Positions 5,459 to 13,772 of a DNA stretch of 32,809 nucleotides are shown here, piece by piece. The position numbers were made by a program, and so were the translations under genes. The stretch comes from Oscillospiraceae bacterium (GTDB taxonomy: Bacteria; Bacillota; Clostridia; Oscillospirales; Oscillospiraceae), in the NCBI GenBank assembly GCA_017419715.1, contig JAFOKO010000083.1:1-32809 (forward strand), read 5' to 3'. The notes below the pieces were generated by a model that was given only the letters and a program-made list of their open reading frames with translations, did not search any database and was not told where the DNA came from. The first letter of the stretch is position 1; each line of letters begins with the position of its first letter.

Positions 5459-6474
5459 GCTTCGATCACCTGATACGCCCCCTCGGCGACCCGGTCCTGC
5501 AAGCCCGGCGTGATCCAGACGCTCCCGTCGGCCTCGATCCAGATGGCTTCGAAGTCGCCCAGCTTGCGCCAGAGCTCCGTCCCGGCCTCCCGGCCCAGGA
5601 CATAGAGCGCCGTGGAGAGGCCGTCGGCCCGGAGGCCGCTGTCCGTCACGACGGTGACGGAGCGCAAGCTCCCCTGCACCGGGGAGAGCGTCTTGGGGTC
5701 CAGAATGTGGCAGTATCGGACGCCGTCCTGCATAAAATAGCGCTGATAGTCGCCGGAGGCTACGGCAGCTTTGCTCCCGGTCAATCGGAGGGTCAAGACA
5801 TATCGGCCGGGATCGTCGGGGTCCTGAACGCCGACGACCCAGTCGGAGCCGTCTGGCTTGGTCCCCACGGTTTGGATATTGCCGCCCAGGGAAAGGATGC
5901 CGGAAAGCTTTGCCTGTTCCATTCTTGCCTTGCAGCGCTCAGCGGCCCAGCCCTTGGCCAGGGCGCCGAAGTCCAGCATCGCCCCGTCGCTTAAGAGGAG
6001 CTCCGCCCTGGAGGGGGCCGTAGAATCGCTGACTTCCAGCTTGTCCATGCCGACCTGTGCGCGCAGCGCCTCCAGCTCGGCGGCGGGAACGACCCGGTAG
6101 CTGCCCGTGGAAAAGCCCCAGGCCCGGGAGACCGGCAGCAGGGTGATGTCCAGCGCCCCGTCGGTCTGGCTCCAGAGCTTCAGCGCCTGCTCCGCCAGAA
6201 ACTCAATTTCCTCATCGTCGCTCCGGCCGCTCTCGTTCAGCGCCGTGAGGACGCTGTCCGCCGATGTTGCGGAGAGCTTGTGATCCAGCTCGTTCAGTAT
6301 CGCAATGAGGTCGGCCATCACGGTTCCGTCCGTGTCGCCGTAGAGCCGTAAGTCCATCTGGGTATCCATGGCCCAGACGGAGGCGTCCGAGGCCGCCCGG
6401 TCCGGCATCGCCGAATCACAGCCCGCCAAAAGCAGGGCCAACAGAAAAAAGAAGGAAAGCGTGCGTTTTTTCAT
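5455..6474 (-). CDS. apbE: FAD:protein FMN transferase, lipoprotein
   Basis: ApbE covalently attaches FMN from FAD to Thr/Ser of target flavoproteins outside the membrane. The 339-residue product has a lipoprotein signal peptide with lipobox LLAGC (Cys19). Family motifs follow: MDTQMDLRLYG, the ALAKGWAAERC region, SLGGNIQTVG, HILDPKTLSPVQ and the metal/FAD-binding ADGLSTALYVLG. I start at the ATG at 6474 because a signal peptide begins there; a TTG 21 nt upstream is less likely. It overlaps the NusG domain II gene by 4 nt. No Rnf, Nqr or FMN-binding-domain target is in the window, so the substrate is elsewhere. Confidence 0.93.
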   Translation of the reverse strand: MKKRTLSFFFLLALLLAGCDSAMPDRAASDASVWAMDTQMDLRLYGDTDGTVMADLIAILNELDHKLSATSADSVLTALNESGRSDDEEIEFLAEQALKLWSQTDGALDITLLPVSRAWGFSTGSYRVVPAAELEALRAQVGMDKLEVSDSTAPSRAELLLSDGAMLDFGALAKGWAAERCKARMEQAKLSGILSLGGNIQTVGTKPDGSDWVVGVQDPDDPGRYVLTLRLTGSKAAVASGDYQRYFMQDGVRYCHILDPKTLSPVQGSLRSVTVVTDSGLRADGLSTALYVLGREAGTELWRKLGDFEAIWIEADGSVWITPGLQDRVAEGAYQVIEA

Positions 6475-6503
6475 AAGCTCACCCAGAGAATACAAATCTT
6501 GCG

Positions 6504-7106
6504 CTAGCTCTGTTCCAGCGCCATTTTCAGATATGGGTTCTCCGCCTGCTCGGCTTCCAGCGTTGTGGCTTCGCCGTGGCCGGGGTAGACCGTACAGTCG
6601 CCCTCCAGGGCAGCCAGACGGCGAAGGGAAGCCGCCATGTCCTGCCAGCTTCCGCCGGGAAGGTCCGTGCGGCCGCAGGACCCGGCAAAGAGGGTATCGC
6701 CCGCAAAGAGCAGATCGCCGCAGCGGAAGCAGACGCTGCCCGGGGTATGACCGGGCGTATGGATCACAGTAAACTGCAGGCCCGCAAAGTCCAGCGTCTC
6801 GCCGTCGGCCAGGTCGCGGGTATCCGGCAGACCGTGGGTCAACCAGGAGGGCAGGGCTCGGTCCGCCGGGTGCATCCAGATAGGAACGCCGGCCCGATCC
6901 GCGATCTTCGCAGCCTCGCCGCTGTGGTCAAAGTGACCGTGGGTCAACAGCACGGCCTTCACATCCAGGCCCAGGGCCTCGATCCGTGCAGCCACCAAAA
7001 CCGCCTCGTCACTAGGATCCATGACGACGGCGGCCTTGCTGGTTTCATCATATAACATATAGCAGTTGGTCCCGATGGAACCGACTGTTAGCTGCGTGAG
7101 CTTCAT
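6504..7106 (-). CDS. MBL-fold hydrolase (glyoxalase II-like)
   Basis: A 200-residue metallo-beta-lactamase-fold protein. The dinuclear metal motif THGHFDH is at residues 55-61, followed by HTPGHTPGSV, then FAGDTLFAGSCGRTD and a final YPGHG. This matches the compact glyoxalase II-like hydrolases often found beside rel and dtd in Clostridia. The substrate cannot be read from sequence; a hydroxyacylglutathione-type thioester is the family default but many members act on other substrates. The ATG at 7106 follows AAAAGGAG. The 82-nt gap to dtd holds a strong inverted repeat. Confidence 0.9.
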   Translation of the reverse strand: MKLTQLTVGSIGTNCYMLYDETSKAAVVMDPSDEAVLVAARIEALGLDVKAVLLTHGHFDHSGEAAKIADRAGVPIWMHPADRALPSWLTHGLPDTRDLADGETLDFAGLQFTVIHTPGHTPGSVCFRCGDLLFAGDTLFAGSCGRTDLPGGSWQDMAASLRRLAALEGDCTVYPGHGEATTLEAEQAENPYLKMALEQS

Positions 7107-7137
7107 ATAGATTCTCCTTTTGAGTTGAAAGTTATCG

Positions 7138-7167
7138 GAGTTTTTCAAATCGTGATTTGAAAAACTC
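7138..7167. other. Inverted repeat between dtd and the MBL gene
   Basis: GAGTTTTTCAAATC and its exact complement are separated by only 2 nt. Shorter flanking arms (GTTGAAA and TTTCAACT-type) lie outside. No U-run follows on the minus strand, so it is probably an mRNA stability or processing structure rather than a terminator. Confidence 0.55.
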
Positions 7168-7188
7168 ATTCATTTTCAACTGAAATGC

Positions 7189-7638
7189 TTACGCCAGTTC
7201 AGACGAATCCACCACGATGGTCACCGGGCCGTCGTTGACGCTTTCGACCTGCATATCCGCGCCGAACTCGCCGTGCTGGGGCGGGTAGCCCAGGCGGGCG
7301 CACTCAGCCAGGAAGAATTCGTACAGTGGGATGGCCCGCGACGGATCCGCCGCCCCGGTAAAGCTGGGACGGCGGCCCTTGCGGACGGAGCCATAGAGCG
7401 TAAACTGGCTCACCACCAGCACCTGTCCGCCCACGGCCTCCAGTCCTAGGTTCATCTTGTCGTTTTCATCCGTAAAAATTCTCAGGCTCAGCAGCTTCTC
7501 GGCCAGCTTGGTGGCGTCGGCCCTGGTATCCTCCGGCCCCACGCCCAGCAGGATCAAAAAGCCCTGGCCAATTTTCCCGTTCAGCTTCCCGTCGATCGTC
7601 ACCGACGCGGAAGAAACTCGTGTCAAAACAGCGCGCAT
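7189..7638 (-). CDS. dtd: D-aminoacyl-tRNA deacylase
   Basis: Dtd removes D-amino acids (and glycine mischarged on tRNA-Ala) from tRNAs, protecting translation. The 149-residue protein has the standard length and both active-site signatures: SQFTLY at residues 77-82 and the Gly-cisPro loop NDGPVT at 135-140. The start ATG (MRAVLTRVSSASV) follows AGGAG with 8-nt spacing. It is 23 nt downstream of rel, the usual Firmicutes arrangement. Confidence 0.97.
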   Translation of the reverse strand: MRAVLTRVSSASVTIDGKLNGKIGQGFLILLGVGPEDTRADATKLAEKLLSLRIFTDENDKMNLGLEAVGGQVLVVSQFTLYGSVRKGRRPSFTGAADPSRAIPLYEFFLAECARLGYPPQHGEFGADMQVESVNDGPVTIVVDSSELA

Positions 7639-7661
7639 GCTCCGTTCTCCTATTGTCTGAT

Positions 7662-9842
7662 TCAGTTCTGCCCTCTCTTGACCTCCACCACGCTCTCAAT
7701 GCCCCGCAAGCGGTTCATGACTGCGGTGAGTTGAGTCAAGCCCTTGACCTCGAAGGTCACCGTGAAGCTGCAGCGGCCACCGGGAAGGTCTTTGCCCAGG
7801 ATCTCCCGCATGCGGATCTGCTGGGAGGTCAACGCGGAAGCAACATCCAACAGCAAGCCATCCCGATCCTCGGCCAGGACCTCCAGAGTTGTGGCAAAGG
7901 GCTTTTCGCCGCCGGTCACCCAGGAGACATTGACCCAGCGGGCCGCCAGATCCGGGTTATTGGCGGCACGGGCGTTGGGGCAGTCCCGGCGGTGGATGGA
8001 CACACCGTAGCCCTTGGTGATGAAGCCCACGATATCGTCGCCGGGGACTGGCGTACAACAGCGGGAGAACTTGATCATGCAGGAATCAATGTCCTCCACA
8101 ATAACGCCGGTATCCCCATGCCGATTCTGCTGAACAGGCTGGGCGATATCCAGCACCTTGGCCTCCTTGGGGGCGGCCCCGGAGCGGCTGGCCCTGAGCA
8201 GGTCTTCCCGGATCTTGCCCACAGCCTTGGCTGCCGTGATGCCGCCGTAGCCAATGGCAGCATATACATCGTCCAGAGATTCAAAGGAGAGCTTTTTCAA
8301 CAGTTGGGGCAGCAACTCCTCATCCTGGAGCATAGCCGGAGAGATATTCATCCGGCGAAGCTCGCCCTCAAAGCTGGTCTTGCCGCGGGCAATATTTTCC
8401 TCCCGCTTTTCCTTCTTGAACCACTGCTTGATCTTGGTTCTGGCCTGGTTGGATTTGCAGATATTGAGCCAGTCCCGGGAAGGGCCTCTGGCGGATTTGG
8501 AGGTGAGGATCTCCACCACATCGCCGTTGTGCAGCTGAACATCATACCCGGCGATCCGGTTGTTGATCTTGGCGCCGATCATGGTGTTGCCCACGCCGGA
8601 GTGGATCGCATAGGCAAAGTCGATGGGGGTGGAGCCTGCGGGCAGGGAAATGACCATGCCTCTGGGGGAGAAGACGAAAACCTCGTCGTCGAACATATCC
8701 ACCTTGAGGCTATGCAGATAGTCTTCCGCATCCGTCTCCTGCTGGCTGTCCAGTAGTCTACGGATCCAGTCAAACTCCTTGCCCTCGCTGGCCTCCATGC
8801 CCTCCTTGTACTTCCAGTGGGCTGCGATACCGTTCTCAGCGATCTCGTGCATTTCCTTAGTGCGGATCTGCACTTCAAAGGGAATGCCCTCGTCGCCGAT
8901 CACCGTGGTGTGCAGGCTCTGGTAGTTGTTGGGCTTGGGGGTGGAAATATAATCCTTGAAACGGCCCGGGACCAGCTTGAACATCTCATGGATATGCCCC
9001 AGGACATTGTAACAATCAGAAATAGAATCCACGATCACCCGGAAGGCATAGAGGTCGTACAGCTCATCCAGGGTCTTGTTTTGTTCCTTCATCTTGCGGT
9101 AGATGGAGTAGACATGCTTGATGCGGCCGGAGATCTCACAGGGGATCCCCACCGCGGAGAGCCGATCCGAGATCCGCTTGCGGACATTGGTCATAAAGGC
9201 CTCCGCCTCCGCCCTGTGGGCTTCCAGATAATCCACCAGCTCGTGGTAGCCCTCGGGGTCCAGGTATTGCAGGGCGTTGTCTTCCAGCTCCCATTTGATT
9301 TTCTGCATGCCCAGCCGGTGCGCCAGGGGGGCGTAGACATCCATCGTCTCTTCGGACTTGGAGATCTGCTTGGCCTTGCTCTGGTACTCCATGGTGCGCT
9401 GGTTGTGCAGCCGGTCACAAATTTTGATCAGCACCACGCGGATATCCTTGGACATCGCCATGAACATCTTGCGTAGGTTTTCCACCTGCTGTTCCTCGCG
9501 GGTGGAGAACTCCACCCGCGTCAACTTGGTGACGCCCTCCACCAGCTCCGCAACGCTGGGGCCGAAGAGCTTGGCGATCTCGTCATGGGAGGCATCGGTG
9601 TCCTCGATGCAGTCATGGAGCAGGGCGCCAACGATGGCATTCGTGTCCAAGCTCAGCTCGGCCACGATCTCGGCCACTGCCATGGGATGAATGATATAGG
9701 GAGAACCATCCTTGCGCTTTTGGTCCTTGTGCTGCTCGTCCGCGTAGCGGATCGCACGCTCCACCTCTGCCAGGTCGGTGCTGGGCGCGTAGGTATGGAT
9801 CGCATCCATCAAGGATTTATAATGTTGTTCGAAGGTCTCCAT
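7662..9842 (-). CDS. rel: Bifunctional (p)ppGpp synthetase/hydrolase
   Basis: This enzyme makes (p)ppGpp from ATP and GDP/GTP on starved ribosomes and also degrades it. The 726 residues show the whole long-RSH layout. The HD hydrolase domain has IHPMAVA, HDCIEDT (76-82) and KICDRLHN (140-147). The synthetase domain has GRIKHVYSIYRKM, PKPNNYQSLHTTV (302-314) and EVQIRT. The TGS domain starts near 385, then helical and zinc-finger-like CC regions (FSRCCTPVPGDDIVGF), and a C-terminal ACT domain. The RFKD motif (294-297) is the RXKD form of bifunctional enzymes rather than the acidic form of E. coli RelA. The ATG at 9842 follows AAAGGAGG; it lies 21 nt behind recJ. Confidence 0.97.
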   Translation of the reverse strand: METFEQHYKSLMDAIHTYAPSTDLAEVERAIRYADEQHKDQKRKDGSPYIIHPMAVAEIVAELSLDTNAIVGALLHDCIEDTDASHDEIAKLFGPSVAELVEGVTKLTRVEFSTREEQQVENLRKMFMAMSKDIRVVLIKICDRLHNQRTMEYQSKAKQISKSEETMDVYAPLAHRLGMQKIKWELEDNALQYLDPEGYHELVDYLEAHRAEAEAFMTNVRKRISDRLSAVGIPCEISGRIKHVYSIYRKMKEQNKTLDELYDLYAFRVIVDSISDCYNVLGHIHEMFKLVPGRFKDYISTPKPNNYQSLHTTVIGDEGIPFEVQIRTKEMHEIAENGIAAHWKYKEGMEASEGKEFDWIRRLLDSQQETDAEDYLHSLKVDMFDDEVFVFSPRGMVISLPAGSTPIDFAYAIHSGVGNTMIGAKINNRIAGYDVQLHNGDVVEILTSKSARGPSRDWLNICKSNQARTKIKQWFKKEKREENIARGKTSFEGELRRMNISPAMLQDEELLPQLLKKLSFESLDDVYAAIGYGGITAAKAVGKIREDLLRASRSGAAPKEAKVLDIAQPVQQNRHGDTGVIVEDIDSCMIKFSRCCTPVPGDDIVGFITKGYGVSIHRRDCPNARAANNPDLAARWVNVSWVTGGEKPFATTLEVLAEDRDGLLLDVASALTSQQIRMREILGKDLPGGRCSFTVTFEVKGLTQLTAVMNRLRGIESVVEVKRGQN

Positions 9843-9863
9843 GTTCGGACCTCCTTTCATGAA

Positions 9864-11939
9864 TCATTGGTTCTTTTGCGCACGCAAGCGCTGCACGATA
9901 CCGCTCTGGTTGAGGTCCACCTTTCTGCCATCGGTAGTAATGCGGATCTTGAAGTAGCGGCAATTGGTTTGGAGCTGGATCAGCCCCAGCTCGGCAAAGA
10001 CATCCAGGCAAATGCGCGTCTTCCCCAGGGTCAAGTGCTCCGCCGGGCCGACGCCTGCACTTCGCGTGATCTTTCGGCCCATGCAGGGGAAATCTTCCTC
10101 AATGCCGTGGTCTCCGCTGTTGGCGATCAAATAGCGCCACACGGCCACGAATTCCTCCCGGCAGGGCAGAAGCCGGGCCGCCTCGTCCGGCGTTAGGGCA
10201 AGCTGGCGCACAAAGCGACCATACAGGGCGCGCTCGGCCTCAGTCTCCTCCCGTAAGCGGTGATTGGGCCGAAGGTCCGCCACATTGAGCTGGACTGTCC
10301 GAATTCCGCGGAATTCGTTGATCTGGGGCGTAAAAGCCACATCCACTGCATCCCCCGGGGCGATCCCGATACGCTGGGCGGACTGGGAAAAGAAAATCGC
10401 AGACAGGCTGCAGCCGTTTCGGCTACGAAGACTGAGCCGCAAATGCTTGCCGCCGCCCACCTCATTGAGTTGCGTCACCACCGCGTCCTCCACGCAGAGG
10501 ACAGGAATCGGACAGCCCGTGCCGCAAGGCTCCAGCTGATTCAGCGCCTGGACATTCTCAAGGCTCAGCAGGGCCGGATCCACGGCGCAATCCACTGCCA
10601 GCGCATCCTCCGCCTGGCCGGAACACTGGAACGCCTCCGCCAGTGCGGTGACCTCCCGCCGGAAGAGCGGAATATTCTTCCGACTGATGGTAAAGCCGGC
10701 GGCAAGCTCATGACCGCCGAAGCTCTCCAGCAGACCGGAAAGGTTAGTCAAGGCCGCAAAGAGGTTGAAGCCCCCGTAGCTACGGGAGGAGGCCTTGCCG
10801 TGCTCCCCGTCCATGCAAATCAGGAAGGCCGGGCAATTGTATTCTTCCGAAAGCCGGGAGGCGACGATCCCCACCACGCCCTGGTGCCAGGTCTCCCCGG
10901 CCAGGACAATAGCTCCGGGGCGGGCGTCGTGCCCCAGCATGGACACAGCCTCCTGGTAGATGCCCGCCTCCACCTTCTGCCGTTCCCGGTTGAGACGGCA
11001 GAGCGTATCCGCCAGCATGCGCCCCCGGGCGTGGTCTCGGGTCATAAACAGCTCCAGCGCCAGCTCCACCTGGCCCATGCGGCCGGCGGCATTGATGCGG
11101 GGCGCCAGAAGATAGCCCACGGTGGAGGTGGTGATGGGGCCTTCGGTGCAGCCGCACTCCGCCATCAAAGCGGCGATCCCCGGCCGGGTCGGGTGCTCCA
11201 GGGCCTTCAGCCCTCGGACGACCATTGTGCGCACCTCGCCCCGTAGGGGCATGACATCAGCAATGAGGCCCAGGCAAAGCAGGTCGGAATAGCGCTCCAG
11301 CAGCGCTTCCTGATCGCCAAAGATGGCAGCCGCCAGCTGGAAGGCAATGCCCACGCCGGAGAGATCCGTGTGGGGATAGCTGCAGTCCGCACGGTGGGGA
11401 TCTACCACAGCCACCGCGTTGGGCAGTTCCTCCTTGCATTCGTGGTGGTCGGTGATCACCAGCTCAATGCCAAGCTTCCGGCACAGCTCCGCCTCGCGGT
11501 TGGCCGTGATGCCACAGTCCACGGTGATGATCAGATTCACCTGCTGCTGATGCAGGCAGCGGATCGCGATCTCGTTGAGACCGTAACCCTCCTCCAGCCG
11601 TGCAGGGATATAGCTGGTGACCCGGGCGCCCAGGCTACGGAGGAACTCCGTAAGCAGGGCCGTAGAGGTGATGCCGTCCACATCGTAGTCGCCGAAGACG
11701 GCAATATGTTTTTTGCGTGCCACCGCCAGACGCACACGGTCGGCGGCGGTCTTCATGTCCTTCATCAAAAACGGGGAGTTGAGCGGGGTGTCGCCGCGCA
11801 AGTACGCACCGGCAGCGGCGGGATCTCCATAGCCTCTGGCCGACAGTATTCTGGCGCACAAAGGCCCATAGCCCGCCTGCTCCAGTGCGCGCACCTGCTC
11901 CGCTTGGAAGGACGATACATTCCAGGCTCCATATTTCAC
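9864..11939 (-). CDS. recJ: Single-stranded-DNA-specific exonuclease RecJ
   Basis: RecJ degrades single-stranded DNA 5' to 3' in recombination and mismatch/base-excision repair. The 691-residue protein is a DHH phosphoesterase: motif I FGDYDVDG (about 82-89), VDCGI (about 141), DHH motif ITDHHE (about 163-168), then the DHHA1 region with SSRSYGG and GGHELAAGF, and an OB-like C-terminal region. The start is uncertain. A GTG at 11939 gives MKYGAWNV, as in homologues, and leaves about 25 nt after the predicted transcription start. A TTG at 11954 would leave about 10 nt. Neither has a strong ribosome binding site. It heads the seven-gene operon. Confidence 0.93.
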   Translation of the reverse strand: MKYGAWNVSSFQAEQVRALEQAGYGPLCARILSARGYGDPAAAGAYLRGDTPLNSPFLMKDMKTAADRVRLAVARKKHIAVFGDYDVDGITSTALLTEFLRSLGARVTSYIPARLEEGYGLNEIAIRCLHQQQVNLIITVDCGITANREAELCRKLGIELVITDHHECKEELPNAVAVVDPHRADCSYPHTDLSGVGIAFQLAAAIFGDQEALLERYSDLLCLGLIADVMPLRGEVRTMVVRGLKALEHPTRPGIAALMAECGCTEGPITTSTVGYLLAPRINAAGRMGQVELALELFMTRDHARGRMLADTLCRLNRERQKVEAGIYQEAVSMLGHDARPGAIVLAGETWHQGVVGIVASRLSEEYNCPAFLICMDGEHGKASSRSYGGFNLFAALTNLSGLLESFGGHELAAGFTISRKNIPLFRREVTALAEAFQCSGQAEDALAVDCAVDPALLSLENVQALNQLEPCGTGCPIPVLCVEDAVVTQLNEVGGGKHLRLSLRSRNGCSLSAIFFSQSAQRIGIAPGDAVDVAFTPQINEFRGIRTVQLNVADLRPNHRLREETEAERALYGRFVRQLALTPDEAARLLPCREEFVAVWRYLIANSGDHGIEEDFPCMGRKITRSAGVGPAEHLTLGKTRICLDVFAELGLIQLQTNCRYFKIRITTDGRKVDLNQSGIVQRLRAQKNQ

Positions 11940-11971
11940 TGTATGCACATCCAAATTCTTTTTTTCTTTTT

Positions 11972-12000
11972 ATTATAGCACCTGGAGGCAAAATGCACAA
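11972..12000 (-). promoter_or_regulatory. recJ operon promoter (extended -10)
   Basis: On the minus strand TG-C-TATAAT (TATAAT at 11977-11972) is preceded by a 17-nt spacer and a weak -35, TTGTGC (12000-11995). The perfect extended -10 compensates for the poor -35. Confidence 0.75.
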
Positions 12001-12013
12001 TAGTTTTTTTGAC

Positions 12014-12050
12014 GCAAAACCACCCCCGCCTTTGGCGGGGGTGGTTTTGC
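12014..12050. terminator. Strong GC-rich terminator hairpin
   Basis: CCACCCCCGCC pairs perfectly with GGCGGGGGTGG around a TTT loop, flanked by CAAAA and TTTTG so it can work in both orientations. It terminates the uracil permease transcript just before the recJ promoter. Confidence 0.85.
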
Positions 12051-12061
12051 GCTGGCAGGCC

Positions 12062-13486
12062 TTACGCTTTTTTCCTGGAAAGCACGGTGTTGACCATCAC
12101 GCCCAGGATCAGAGCACAGGCGATCTTGGTGAGGACCACCGGGCCGAAGCTTATGGTCATGCCGCCGATGCCGGCAATCAGGATCGCGGAGGCCACGAAC
12201 AGGTTCCGGTTTTCCTCCAGGTCCACCGACTGCAGCATTTTCAAGCCGGACACCGCGATGAACCCATAGAGGGCCATGCACACGCCTCCCATCACACAAG
12301 AGGGAATGGTGGAAAGAAATGCGGAGAAGGGCGCAAGGAAGGAGATCGCAATGGCCAGGATGGCCGTTGTCAAGATCGTGACTACCGACGCATTGCCGGA
12401 GATCGCCACACAACCGATGGACTCGCCGTAGGTGGTGTTGGGACAGCCGCCGAAGAGCGCGCCGACCATGGAGCCCACGCCGTCGCCCAGCAGGGTATTG
12501 TGCAGGCCAGGATCCGCCAGCAGATCCGCCTCAATGATGGAGGAAATATTTTTATGGTCCGCGATATGCTCCGCAAAGACCACAAAGGCCACCGGGATAT
12601 AGGCGATCGCAATCGTGGCGATATAGGTTCCCATGCCTCCGACCTCGCCATATTCATAGCCACCGGAAAAGGCCTTCAGAAAGGTAAAATCCGGGTACCA
12701 CTGCAGGTTTGAGAACTTGGTGAAATCAATGATCTGCAGGGCGGGAAGCTCCGCACTGTTGCCGATCACGGTGAGGATCGCCGCCAGGGCGTAGCCCGCG
12801 CAAATGCCGACGATGAAGGGGATCATCTTGAGGAATTTCTTGCCGTAGACCGAGCAGATCATGGTCACAAAGAGGGTGAGCAGGCCGCACAGCAGGCACA
12901 GATACGGCGAAGCGTTTTGGACCTTCGACACCAGCGCCTGGCTCTCGCCGTTGATCGTAAGGCTTTCTACGCTCTGGACCACGCCGTTCACGCTGATCTC
13001 GGCGTTGACCGCGTGGGTCACATTCCCGGTGAAGAGGTCGCCCACAGCGTTTCCAGCCAGAGAAAGGCCAATGATGGCCACCGTGGGACCAATGACCACG
13101 GCCGGCATGAGCTTATTGATCCAGGCAGAGCCGGTGAGCTTGACGATCATCGCAATGACCACATAGACCAGACCGGCGAAGAACGCGCCAAGGATCAGGC
13201 CAAGGTAGCCCAGAGACATGGACACACCGCCGGCAAAGGCTGCCGACATTGAGCCCAAGAACGCAAAGGAGGAGCCGAGAAAGACAGGGCTCTTGAACCG
13301 GGTAAACAGGAGATAGACCAGGGTGCCGACGCCCGCGCCGAACAGCGCCGCCGCCGGGCTCAGGTCGTGGCCGATGATGTTCGGGACCGCGATGGTCGCC
13401 GCCATGATGGCCAATAACTGCTGGAAGGCGAACACGATACGCTGGGGAAGCTTGGGCTTGTCTTGGATGCCGTAGATGAGCTTCAT
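12062..13486 (-). CDS. uraA: Uracil permease (NCS2 family)
   Basis: A 474-residue nucleobase:proton symporter with about 14 membrane helices. Family features include QQLLAIMAATIAVPNIIG near the N-terminus, the substrate Glu in FAEHIADH, and CPNTTYGESIGCVAISG, the second substrate-contact region typical of UraA/PyrP rather than the xanthine branch. It is slightly longer than the Bacillus protein because of a hydrophilic loop (about 165-200). The ATG at 13486 is preceded by GAGAGGA and begins the usual MKLIYGIQD. Expression probably depends on the leader terminator at 13535-13568. Uracil is the most likely substrate. Confidence 0.9.
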   Translation of the reverse strand: MKLIYGIQDKPKLPQRIVFAFQQLLAIMAATIAVPNIIGHDLSPAAALFGAGVGTLVYLLFTRFKSPVFLGSSFAFLGSMSAAFAGGVSMSLGYLGLILGAFFAGLVYVVIAMIVKLTGSAWINKLMPAVVIGPTVAIIGLSLAGNAVGDLFTGNVTHAVNAEISVNGVVQSVESLTINGESQALVSKVQNASPYLCLLCGLLTLFVTMICSVYGKKFLKMIPFIVGICAGYALAAILTVIGNSAELPALQIIDFTKFSNLQWYPDFTFLKAFSGGYEYGEVGGMGTYIATIAIAYIPVAFVVFAEHIADHKNISSIIEADLLADPGLHNTLLGDGVGSMVGALFGGCPNTTYGESIGCVAISGNASVVTILTTAILAIAISFLAPFSAFLSTIPSCVMGGVCMALYGFIAVSGLKMLQSVDLEENRNLFVASAILIAGIGGMTISFGPVVLTKIACALILGVMVNTVLSRKKA

Positions 13487-13534
13487 GTTGATTCCTCTCT
13501 TTCTTTTTCTTTGGGCATACTTTCGATGGGGCAA

Positions 13535-13568
13535 GAAGAAAAAAGTACCCTGTCTGTAAGACGGGTAC
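13535..13568 (-). terminator. Leader terminator (attenuator) of the uracil permease
   Basis: Within the leader, GTACCC-GTCT pairs with AGAC-(A)-GGGTAC around a 3-nt loop and is followed by TTTTTTCTTCTT, a complete intrinsic terminator about 50 nt before the start codon. The 5' arm could instead pair with an upstream GGCGGG, a possible antiterminator. A PyrR-type GAGAGG binding loop was looked for and not convincingly found, so the regulator is open. Confidence 0.75.
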
Positions 13569-13631
13569 ATACAGCGATGAAAACGGTCTCGGCCGGCCTT
13601 TTCCTCCCGCCCCAAAGACTTATCGGACGGA

Positions 13632-13660
13632 AGTATAGCACGGCGCGGCGCGTCTGTCAA
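13632..13660 (-). promoter_or_regulatory. Uracil permease promoter
   Basis: TTGACA (13660-13655), 17-nt GC-rich spacer and TATACT (13637-13632) on the minus strand. A near-consensus strong promoter, consistent with control being exerted downstream at the leader terminator. Confidence 0.85.
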
Positions 13661-13708
13661 GGGGAAAATCATCCAGCTTGAAATAGATTTGAAACGCGTA
13701 AAAAAACA

Positions 13709-13737
13709 TTGCTATCGGGTTTGGGACTTGATATAAT
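13709..13737 (+). promoter_or_regulatory. malQ-greA promoter
   Basis: TTGCTA (13709-13714), 17-nt spacer, TATAAT (13732-13737). It faces away from the uracil permease promoter. Confidence 0.8.
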
Positions 13738-13772
13738 ATATAGAAGAAACCGAAAACAGAGGTGAACCTTCT

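Noticed and set aside
7620..8756. Long open frame opposite rel
   Set aside because: Antisense to the C-terminal half of rel; no recognisable domain or start signal.
13545..13625. Purine riboswitch ahead of the permease
   Set aside because: None of the conserved loop and junction bases of the purine class are visible; the leader looks like an attenuator of another type.
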